From Cladopsammia gracilis (Eukaryota > Cnidaria > Anthozoa > Scleractinia > Dendrophylliidae), in NCBI GenBank assembly GCA_022457155.1, contig JAJGOT010000284.1, forward strand, positions 969,001 through 1,033,000: DNA of 64,000 bases. Direction: 5' to 3'. Below, in pieces: positions 56,101 to 64,000 of this stretch. A program made the translations under genes and the position numbers. Numbering within the stretch: position 1 is the first letter of the stretch; the number at the start of each line of letters is the position of its first letter. The notes under the pieces are model-generated. The model saw only the letters and a list, made by a program, of their open reading frames with translations. It searched no databases and had not been told where the DNA came from.

Positions 56101-59100
56101 AACTACAGATGGTTTTCACTCACGTGACCTTCAGTCCTTTGGGACTCAAATGATAAAGGCCATGATGGCGGCCATGTTGGTGCACATAACAAAGGAAGTC
56201 CATTAAAATTATTTTGTAGGTGTGCACCAACATGGCCGCCGTGACGTAACGTGAAAACCACCTATTGGAACACTGTTTTCTCCTTTTCTTCAACAGGTGT
56301 CAAACGCTCCTCTCGTCCCTCCCTTGGTGTTATTTTTGGCCAAGCATCCGCTGATAGATAAGTACGACTTGTCAAGCCTCAAGTCCATCTCCTCGGGTGC
56401 GGCCCCTTTGTCTCGTGAGCTGGAAATAGGTGTTGCCAAGAGAATCCCCAGTGTAGAGACGGTGCGACAAGGTTAGAATATAATATAACTGCACAACAAT
56501 TAAGCGTGCGAAGAAAAGGAGCGCACTTACCTGAAATCTCGCTCCATACTTAGTCCTGATCAAATGTCCAGTCTTAATGGAGTTATGCTCAAAGGCCAGG
56601 TTGGTCTTCCGGTCATGTTGACCGGTCACGTTTGCATTTTTTACCTATCAGCTTGTTAGGTTTTACAGAAAAACCAAGGTACGGAAAAGAGTCGGGAATA
56701 CAAGATAAACACGGTGAGACGAACGTATAACGTACCGAAAGACTTTTAGAAGACAAGCTAATTACGTTAATTGGTGTCAAGAAAGTACTAACGTACGGTA
56801 GCCTGCGTGACAGGCGCGAGAGAAGGGAGGGGAAAGGAGGATCCCACCACCATTAGCGCTTCGCGATCTCTTCACGCTTCACGCTTCACGCTTCATGCTT
56901 CACGCTTCACGCTTCATGCTTCACGCTTCACGCTTCACGCTTCACGCTTCACGCTTCACGCTTCATGCTTCACGCTTCACGCTTCATGCTTCACGCTTCA
57001 CGCTTCAGTCTTCCCACTTCATGCTTCACGCTTCACGCTTCTCGATCTCTTCTTCTTCCCAAATCCTCCTTCCCCTTTCCCAGGGTCACGACAATATTTT
57101 TTTTGTCGCGGGCCAGTGGAACCCTATGCTTTGACAGTTGTTGGGACCTTACGTGAGTTTATGCTATACAATTTCACTATCACCTTTCTCTTGACAATTT
57201 CCCTAGGTTATGGAATGACAGAAATAAGTGGAGCCACTCATTCCATGCCTCCAGATGGCAAACCGGTTCCTGGTTCAATTGGCGTTCTGCTGTCGAACTT
57301 GGAATGTAAGGTAGGCTAATTGGTGGCTAATTGGTGGCTAATTGGTGGCTAATTGGTGGCTAATTGGTGGCTAATTGGTGGCTTATTGGTGGCTAATTGG
57401 TAGGCTAACCGTATCGACAGTGAAATGCGCGCTACAAAGAAGGAAGCTCAGAAGATGCACAATTGGTCATATTTTCACAAATGTTTTTGGAAAAACTGTG
57501 GACCCGTCTTCCAAGAAAATATTTTTCTTCACACATTTTAGTCGAGCAACACTACAACGGCCACTTTGCTTCCGACAGACCTTCCTGGCCGTTGTAGAGA
57601 GGTGCCGTTATGAGGAGGTTATCAATTAGAGCATTTGAGTGAGTGAATGAGAAGTCGGGACAAGAAAACATGGCAGTTGTAGAGAGGTGGCCGTTATGGG
57701 GAGGTTATCAATTAAAGGATTTGAGTGAGTGAATGAGACGGGACAAGAAAAACTGGCCGTTGTAGAGAGGTCGCTGTTATGGGGAGATTATCAATTAGAC
57801 GATTTGAGTGATGGAATGAGAAGTCGGGACAAGAATAACTGGCCGTTGTAGAGAGGTGGCTGTTATGGGAAGGTGGCCGTTAGAAGAGGTTCTACTGTAT
57901 TACAGTTGAACCTCTCTAGAGCGGTCATTCTCAAACACAGTTTTTGTCGTGGAGAAATTTTCAATTAGAGGATTTCAATGAATGAATAAAAGATGGGGAC
58001 AAGAAAACTAAAATGGCCGTCGTAGAGAGGTGGTCCTTACTAGAGGTTCTATTATAATTTTTATTTGTCTTTTGCTTTATACTATCCCTTCTCATCAGAT
58101 TATTGATCCTGATACTGGCAATGCTCTTGGACCAAACCAGGACGGAGAAATGTGTATTCGAGGACCGGTTGTTATGAAAGGTGAGACTACAAGCCCGATG
58201 TTAGTCCGGGGAACCTTCTGCAAATGTCCACCTCGAGGACAGAGTTTACTGGCTGTGGTAGAGAGGTGGCCAGTGGAGGAGTAGAAATGCCGCTCACTGA
58301 GTTTACATCGCTGAACTTACTATGGCCTTTGATAAGTCGTCGAGAAGCTTGTTGACAGAAATGCTGAAAGCTACCGTTTTCATACATATTGCTACTTCTT
58401 ATTGTTTCCAAAGGAAATATGCTAGCCTGCGTAGCAGGCGCATGAAAATAATAAGAACGGGACGCGCGAGGGAGACACGCGAGGAGGAAAGGAGCTTCTT
58501 TCCTCCTCGCGTGTCTCCCTCGCGCGCCCCTTTCGCCGCGCGCCCATATTCTTTTCATGCGCCTGCTACGCAGGCTAGAAATATGCAGCGAAGTACCACA
58601 TATAACCTCAAAAAAACACTAAACAAAATATACCTTGCACGTAGACGTCTCTTATTTTCTTTATAGCAGACGTCTGCGCGCAGGCCAAACGCTGGATTTG
58701 TGATTCATTTACCTTTTCTAGGTTACTTAGACAACCCAGAAGCGACCGCTCGGACAATTGACAGTGAAGGCTGGCTTCACACAGGAGATATCGTACATTA
58801 CAATGAAGATGAACACTTCTTTATTGTTGGTCGCCTGAAAGAACTTATCAAGTACAAAGGATTCCAGGTATAACAACTCGACCAAACATTCTACCTTCTG
58901 TTGTTTGAATTGCGTTGGCTTAGAACCATAGATTCAAGGTAAAGAACTACCTTTACAGCAAGGCAAACAGATTTTAGTGGTTTTGTACCACTAGGGTTGT
59001 TTGAATCGAAAATGACCATTGTCAGAGACAATGACACCTTCACAGTAGGATATTACAATGTAAGCCAGAAAAACATTCTGATAGAAACAACTTTTCAGAA

Positions 59101-60094
59101 GGAATTGGTACCTGTGCCTCATGGAGGCGATTATGGATGTCAGTCAAACCCACAAAAGGGGTTTCAGGTACCCTTCAGGTGTTCCTTTCAAAATTTTCGA
59201 GGAGCATTCCGGTCAATTTCATGCGGAGGTTGCTTCCCCCCCCCCCCCCCCCCCCCCCCCACTCCCAAGAAGGCGGTTCTGTTCACAAAGAGAAAGGAAA
59301 ATTCTCTTTCGTGTGTCCAAGTTCCTCATTACACCTCAAATTTGGTCATTTTGCGTTGTAGTTGTGCAGAGAGCGGCAAAGAAATGTACATGTACCAAAG
59401 TGTATAATTGTTCGATCATTAACGCTATTGTTCTTTGACTCTCTATACCCCAGTAGTGACTAGCATCAAATTTCCCATAGACAAATTCGGCTAACGCATT
59501 GTTGTACCCAATTCAAACCTTTTGGGATTAGAACTCTTTGTTCGTCATATTTCCATATCAATGAAGCACTGACATGGAAATTATATGAAAATACTGTGAA
59601 CAAAGGATGTTATTCCCAGAAGGTTTGAATTGGGTACAACAATGCGTTAGCCGAATTTGTCTATTGTAATATCAATGCTTAATCAATCAGAAGGGTCGAA
59701 TGAGATTTAAGGTTATGATCATCACGATGAATTCTCTTGATATTTTAACAAATTCTCCTCTCTAATGTTATGATAAAAGTATGGGTAAAAGAAAGGAGAA
59801 TTATGTTTTCACATTGGGTATTAAAGGGTTAACGTTCTCGTTTCCATCGCCGTCGCAGCTGCGTAACATCCCTCATGATGAACAAGCCGTCCAAACGAAT
59901 TCGACATTGTTGTTCGCACCTGAACACCCCGAAAGGCCAAATTTTTTTTCAGTCTTCATCATTTTCACAATGTTAATTCGCGATGTCTGCTCGTTTGTCA
60001 TCCCGGTTTAACAACGTTCCACAATGTTAGTACAATGACCAGGCCTTTAAGAGCTCACGTCAACCAACACAAGCTTTAAAAACATGCAAGCCGG

Positions 60095-60145
<51 letters not shown>

Positions 60146-60511
60146 ACTTTTATAAACGTTTATCTCCTTTCGACATTTACCCTCACAATTTGTTGACTAC
60201 GATCGATTGTTTTTTTTCTCCAGGTTCCTCCCGCCGAGCTCGAAGCATTATTGATTACTCATCCAAACATCTACGACGTGGCAGTGATCGGAGTGCCCGA
60301 TCTTGAAGCCGGAGAACTGCCAAAGGCTTTTGTGGTGCGTCGTGGAAACGTAACATCAGAAGAAATCATCGAGTTTGTCGCTAAAAAAGTTCAACCACAG
60401 AAAAAGCTGAGGGGTGGGGTAGAGTTTGTTGATCAGATACCCAAATCAGCTAGTGGCAAAATACTACGTCGCCTACTTAGAAGAAAAGAAAAACATAAAA
60501 GTCATCTCTAG
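50495..60511 (+). CDS. 4CL/luciferase-like acyl-CoA ligase with PTS1 (SHL), 7 exons
   Basis: Exons 50495-50602, 53549-54235, 56297-56471, 57207-57310, 58099-58180, 58722-58867 and 60224-60511 join in phase to 529 residues. Same predicted reaction as its neighbours. Motifs: [10 protein letters not shown] (183-192, with the same Ser variant as the previous gene), [32 protein letters not shown] (D408), and [11 protein letters not shown] with catalytic Lys513. The A8 loop reads [14 protein letters not shown]: Gly422 replaces the Asp of the other three modules, while Arg423 and the hinge-position Lys425 remain; Gly here is found elsewhere in the superfamily. The C-terminus SHL after basic residues is a PTS1-type signal. 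The start Met aligns with the other modules' starts and has A at -3. Exon 7 is nearly identical in protein to that of the previous gene. Substrate unknown. Confidence 0.9.
51706..51880. mobile_element. Possible pogo/Tigger-like element end
   Basis: ACAGTGGAATCCCGATTTTT followed by CGAAACTCCCGATTATTCGA resembles the terminus of pogo/Tigger-type DNA transposons, with TTTTTCGAACT repeated inside. No transposase or matching opposite end was found. Confidence 0.4.
52040..52310. repeat. Short direct repeats of GGACTTGTAAAACG and GACTTGTAATGAA
   Basis: Irregular direct repeats of GACTTGTAAAACG and four tandem GACTTGTAATGAA-type units. A copy of ATTGTAGCCATTGTTTCAGA, also present near 5213, is embedded here, so it is a dispersed family with internal tandem growth. 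Confidence 0.65.
52788..52850. repeat. (TTA)n microsatellite
   Basis: About 60 bp of pure TTA units directly beside a retroelement 3' tail on the minus strand, the same arrangement as at 7112-7327. Confidence 0.9.
52852..53099 (-). pseudogene. 5'-truncated retroelement, pol C-terminus plus 3' tail
   Basis: Minus-strand reading from 53098 gives [19 protein letters not shown] and a stop (53039-53041), clearly the same C-terminus as the fragment at 6580-7104 (LLGTAHILRKVL). After the stop comes about 190 bp of 3' sequence, including the AT-rich tail shared with 7112-7197 and a GTGAATAAAGT polyadenylation-like site. Only the last 19 codons of the ORF remain. It is in intron 1 of the third ligase gene, antisense to it. 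Confidence 0.7.
54236..56296. other. Intron 2 of third ligase gene, homopolymer-rich
   Basis: Holds a C run of about 17 near 54296, then 24 T followed directly by 19 G (54412-54454), another C run near 55106 and the MITE at 56111-56259. No exon-like sequence recognised. Confidence 0.6.
56111..56259. mobile_element. MITE, GGTTTTCACTCACGTGA family (intron 2)
   Basis: GGTTTTCACTCACGTGAC pairs with GTAACGTGAAAACC, and inner GGCGGCCATGTTGGTGCACA pairs with TGTGCACCAACATGGCCGCC. Ends 37 bp before exon 3, again close to a splice acceptor. Confidence 0.8.
56871..57042. repeat. Heptamer array (CTTCACG)n
   Basis: Some 24 units of CTTCACG or CTTCATG in intron 3. A 7-bp unit reads a 7-residue repeat in each frame, which gives spurious HASRFTL-type ORFs. 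Preceded by a single TAGCCTGCGTGACAGGCG MITE end at about 56800. Confidence 0.9.
57313..57400. repeat. 11-bp tandem array starting at a splice donor
   Basis: Eight units of GGCTAATTGGT. The first begins two bases into intron 4, so the donor reads AAG, GTAGGCTAATTGGT, and the array fills the first 90 bp of the intron. One unit has TTATT. Confidence 0.9.
57540..58050. repeat. Minisatellite, 83-86-bp unit (TGGCCGTTGTAGAGAGGT)
   Basis: Units begin near 57585, 57671, 57754 and 57839, each with GGAGGTTATCAATTAGAGGA and GAGTGAGTGAATGAGA. At about 57907 GAACCTCTCTAGAGCGGTC runs in the opposite sense, giving an inverted arrangement. The layout (gene-free, AGAGGT-rich, about 83 bp) parallels the satellite at 1-3575, though the sequences differ. 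Confidence 0.8.
58423..58577. mobile_element. Near-perfect palindromic MITE with 9-bp target duplication
   Basis: Ends TAGCCTGCGTAGCAGGCGCA and TGCGCCTGCTACGCAGGCTA are exact inverted copies. The interior (CGCGAGGGAGACACGCGAGG against CCTCGCGTGTCTCCCTCGCG) pairs almost throughout. GAAATATGC flanks both sides (58414-58422 and 58578-58586). It shares its ends and duplication length with the 356-bp element at 44483-44838. In intron 5. Confidence 0.9.
59477..59664. mobile_element. MITE with about 47-bp arms (intron 6)
   Basis: ATAGACAAATTCGGCTAACG and CATTGTTGTACCCAATTCAA at the left pair exactly with the right end (TTGAATTGGGTACAACAATG, CGTTAGCCGAATTTGTCTAT). The 188-bp element's nearly identical arms suggest recent insertion. 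Confidence 0.88.
60096..60142. repeat. (AT)n microsatellite
   Basis: About 47 bp of alternating TA, 80 bp before the last exon of the third ligase gene. Confidence 0.95.
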
Positions 60512-60658
60512 TAATAGCCCTTGCATATGCCAGGAGCGTATGTATATGATATGTGGTGCGGGGGGGGGGGGGGGGAGGGATGTAGTGGCACTTAATTTGT
60601 GTTCGTTTTTTGTAGCTGTTATGCTGTCTGTGTTAAATGTTAGGGGTAGTCCAGCACT

Positions 60659-60790
60659 TGTCCAAACGATGTCTGTGATTCGCTAAGAAAACAATAGATT
60701 TGTCCCGCTGGGATAGGGATTAGGGATAGGGGCATTGTTCAAGTGGTATATCAATTGTATCGTTCGCCTATCACAGACATCGTTTGGACA
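60659..60790. mobile_element. Small MITE, TGTCCAAACGATGTCTGTGA ends
   Basis: TGTCCAAACGATGTCTGTGA pairs exactly with TCACAGACATCGTTTGGACA, enclosing about 90 bp with GGGATAGGGATTAGGGATAG. 132 bp. Confidence 0.8.
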
Positions 60791-61348
60791 GCTACGGGGT
60801 CGCCCAATGTTAGCAAAGACAAAATACAAAATTTGGTCATTTTTACGTAGTTATAGTTCCCGAAACACGAGTACAGAATTACAGTTGTTTTCAAACAGAG
60901 GAACATTTTAATTCAAATGAAAACTGATACAATAATTCACGAAGTACTATTTAAAAAATGAGCAGCAGTGTTTTATCAGGTTTAAAAACTCGAGGCGAAG
61001 CCTAGATTTTTTTTTTTTTCAAGAACGACTTGAAAAGCATACCTCACAAAGCGTGTCCCTACGGAGATGCGCTTTTGTACACAAAGGAACTTAACATACC
61101 AGAAAAACAAGTAGACCGGATTAGCATACAGTAAATGCGCCACATACATGTATACTTACTGGCTTCGACGAATTGACCATAGCGTCCCGTCTCTTGTCGA
61201 AAGTTTTGGGATTTTATAGTCCCGAGAAAAAACATTATCTCCTGAAAAATGCTATACCAAAGTTGACAGGTACAGTGAATAGTACGTATTTGACAATAAT
61301 TTTTAGTTGCAGAGAATAAGTAGAAACAAGCAGCTTGTATAGTCTGTA

Positions 61349-61531
61349 TACACCTTATTCCAAAATGGCGGCCATTTTCTTTTTCTTTTATATCTATGTA
61401 AATTAGCCCTCTTGGCCTCGTCAGCAAGTGCAAAATACAAAAGAATTTTCAAGTGAAAATGAGGCCAAAAGGGCTAATTAACATGCAAATAAAAGAATAA
61501 TAAATTGGCCGCCATTTTGGAATAAGGTGTA
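61349..61531. mobile_element. MITE, CAAAATGGCGGCCATTTT family
   Basis: TACACCTTATTCCAAAATGG pairs with CCATTTTGGAATAAGGTGTA. Inner AATTAGCCCTCTTGGCCTC pairs with GAGGCCAAAAGGGCTAATT. Same family as 29779-29957. Confidence 0.85.
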
Positions 61532-62027
61532 TTGCTGAATCCATTTGCTTAGACACTTGCTAAACTGTTGGCTGCTCATTTTGTTGGAGACATTTCCAAC
61601 ATTATTTGTTTTATAAACAATCCTGAATAATTACTACCCATATTAGTATTCTTTATATAAAGATCACTGTGACCTTAAAATACATATCACGGTGACGATT
61701 GAAAATGATTTTCGTTAAAAATTTAGCGGTCATTGCATTGTTCCCGCCTCCCCTAGGCTGATATCAAATCCCTCTCTGGGCTGTTGAGAATGATGATATA
61801 TTACCAGGTAAAACTGTGATAGGCTGGTATGCTAATGAATTATTAATGAGTTTTTAAATTTTCTTTTAAATGCTGATTATATCTAAGAGGGGTGTTAAGG
61901 AGGTCCTGCCAAGGTTCACGACTACTCTAGTTTCGTGGTTTACAAAAACGAACATAACTACTCACGAGGCCTTAGTGTCCATATTTTCATTTGAAATGTA
62001 GTTTTTTCTTGTGTACAACAATTAATT

Positions 62028-62066
62028 ACAATGAATTTTATCTTATCGTAAGATAAAATTCATTGT
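62028..62066. repeat. Perfect hairpin with 18-bp arms
   Basis: ACAATGAATTTTATCTTA, three bases, then TAAGATAAAATTCATTGT: an exact inverted repeat. A third partial copy (ACAATGAATTTTATCTTA) follows at about 62076. It could extrude as a cruciform. Not followed by a T run, so I do not call it a terminator. Confidence 0.8.
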
Positions 62067-63489
62067 GCAACAATTACAATGAATTTTATCTTATATTACA
62101 CGTAATACACTGGGGAATTAAAAAAGGTTTACAGATGATGGAACTAGTGAAAATTTGCATATCTGTCGCCGTATACTATATCTCGTTCAACGCTTCGCGT
62201 ATTCACGAGATAAAAATGATGTACATCCTATAGCTCGGACAGTTTCTCTATCTTGACTTCGCGGAGTTAAAAGGACACTGTTCCGGTTGAAATATCGTGT
62301 TTTCATGATTATGTCCAGGAGCTTGCTTTAAGGTTACTTTTAATTATCTTGAAATTGAAAGAAACTATCGCCAAACGTGATAGAAGCAAAGAAATATGAA
62401 CTACACAGACAACATAACATCAAAAAAGTCAAAATTTTACAAGAATGGCAAGTTTCATTTCTTGACCACCTGTCAATAAATCAAATTTCATGAACTGTAA
62501 TCCACTTCAATCGCTTCAATCCCGTACTTTATCTCCAAACTAAGCTAAACTACTGCTTTTGTTTTGCTCTATAGAATCTTTTTATCCAACTTGTATATTT
62601 GGTGACATTTGGCGATATAACGTGGAAATAAGCTAGCTAAGAGAAATTCTGCTATTTCGGCGGGACAGTGCCCCTTTAAAGAGGGTTTGTTGAAGCCTAC
62701 ACATTTTCTCTGGTAATAATAATTTCTTTGATCCTCTTTTCTGAGTTCAGAGCAACCGTTGTCTTGGCAAGTGGGAGCTATCTCGTACACATTTAAGGTT
62801 ACTGTGAACCTTTATTGGTCCCATTTTGCATAATTTGATTTTTTTAAATTTCTGTTAAGATATAACATTAATCTAGAAAATATTGAAAGAAGTTTTGCAA
62901 AATCATTAAAAGAACTCGAGATATTCTTAAAAAAGAGTTTCAAGAAAATAGTTGAGAAGTAGCTATTCACAACACTCATAATGATATGCAAAGTTGAAAT
63001 ATGTAATAATAATGTAGTTTTCTCGACTAGGTGAGCATACCTCGCACTGATTACGTAAGAGCTCTAAAATAAATACTAAGACAATTCGTTCACTCCACTC
63101 ACACCCAGTTTTTTTCCAGCGGAGCGCGGAGAAGGGAACGGCCCACCCTCCCACCCTCATCGCGCGGGTCGTACCGCTAGACTCGACCTCCCCTAAGCCA
63201 AACTGTTCCAGCTTGGCTTAGTCCGCTGGTCAATCATTATTCCTATACCTTATTTCAACTGAGTATGAATGGGAGTGTTGTGAAATAGTATACTATAGGT
63301 GTCCATTGTTCTGTTGTTTGTTCTTTTGTTTTCTCAGCCAATCTTGTGAGGCGTTCCGAGAGGTGCGTACCGCCTCCCTTTTAATTAGTTAAAAATTAAA
63401 TTACACTCAGGAGAAAAAAACGGACAGCGAACCTTTCAGCTCGTCGCCTCTGGCACGAGCAATACGTCTAAGGATGCTTTTTTTTCGGA

Positions 63490-64000
63490 AATATTTTAGC
63501 CATTCCAAAAACAGAATACCTCTAATTATTGCACTAGACCAATTCTCCTCGTAAAATATGGAAAGTCAAAGTCACTACTTTGACTATGTGTACCTGGGAA
63601 ACATTTGGCTTGTGAGAATGTCAACAACATAGTTTTGTTAGAGTATCCTGATTTTAGAATGACCAGACTGTGTCCCAAAAAAAACGCGCCGTAAGTAACG
63701 GTTTTGTAGCACGGTTTTGCACTTGAACAAAAAAGTTTAAAATCCGGCCCCGTCACACTGTCTCTTTAAGGTTTGCGTGATGTTTGGGAGCTTTGTTCTG
63801 TAATCCAGCGGGCTTTACTTTTTGGCTTGTGAGAATGTCAACGACATAGTTTTTGTTAACGTATTCTGATTTCAGAATGACCAGAATATGTCCCATAAAT
63901 GCGCCCTAAGTGAAGGTATTGTAGCATGGTTTTTCACTTGATCAACAAAGTTTAAAATCTGGCCCCGTGACACTGTCCCCTTAAGGTCTGCGTGACGTTT
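63490..64000. repeat. Tandem copies of a dispersed repeat
   Basis: Two related units (from about 63497 and 63825) share GTGAGAATGTCAAC, then ATTTCAGAATGACCAGA, then CCCCGTGACACTGTC. Relatives occur at about 18290-18480 in intron 1 of the fused gene and at 50165-50290 upstream of the third ligase gene. The unit runs off the window edge. Confidence 0.75.

Larger units (their letters stand above)
60512..64000. other. Terminal intergenic region, repeats only
   Basis: No gene recognised after the last ligase stop. Contains a G run near 60558, four repeat features listed separately, and a segment near 63303-63380 (TTGTTTTCTCAGCCAATC) related to about 24530-24590 in intron 6 of the fused gene. No canonical AATAAA was noticed soon after 60511. 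Confidence 0.55.

Noticed and set aside
56372..56629. Minus-strand ORF of 85 codons
   Set aside because: Antisense shadow of exon 3 of the third ligase gene with no independent motif.
56807..57319. ORFs rich in HASRFTL-type repeats joined to ligase exon 4
   Set aside because: The repeat is the CTTCACG heptamer array. A good acceptor at 57206 and homology place the exon start at 57207, so the repeat is intronic.
62028..62066. Transcription terminator hairpin
   Set aside because: A perfect hairpin but in eukaryotic intergenic repeat, without a T run or adjacent gene end.

Overview
The window looks like intron-rich metazoan nuclear DNA, AT-rich and crowded with foldback MITEs, minisatellites and trinucleotide runs. 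A cnidarian (anthozoan: coral or sea anemone) is my best guess. It rests on the gene content (4CL/luciferase-like ligases and a secreted collagen-TNF ligand) and the repeat style, so it is an inference rather than a demonstrated identity.

Layout. Positions 1-9300 hold satellites, a 42-bp minisatellite, retroelement debris and no convincing host gene. From 13620 down to 9302 on the minus strand is a five-exon gene for a 209-residue secreted protein: signal peptide, eight Gly-X-Y triplets and a TNF-homology domain. Divergent from it, a cluster of adenylate-forming (ANL superfamily) acyl-CoA ligases runs from 16302 to 60511 on the plus strand. It contains four homologous modules that share the same intron positions and phases. 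Modules 1 and 2 are fused in frame into one 13-exon gene (16302-31800, 1112 residues). The two remaining genes are single-module: 33520-47149 (532 residues) and 50495-60511 (529 residues). A decayed exon-7 copy lies between them near 48.1-48.2 kb. The last 3.5 kb is intergenic repeats.

How the genes may work together. All four modules keep the ATP-binding loop, the TGD motif and the C-terminal catalytic lysine, so all are predicted to activate a carboxylic acid to acyl-AMP and then acyl-CoA. Substrates cannot be read from the sequence. The two single-module proteins end in peroxisomal PTS1-type tripeptides (AKL and SHL). The fused protein has no PTS1 and ends in CVII, a CaaX prenylation box, after a basic tail. 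The cluster therefore appears to have split by location: two peroxisomal enzymes and one membrane-tethered tandem enzyme. This two-headed, CaaX-tailed ligase is the most unusual thing in the window.

The modules also exchange sequence. The end of the sixth intron/exon block of module 1 (22321-22564) was apparently copied onto module 2 (30357-30601), leaving a stub of the older exon upstream. In both modules the exon is preceded by an array of acceptor-like sites spaced exactly 27 bp apart. Many introns carry near-intact MITEs, two of them with perfect 9-bp target duplications.
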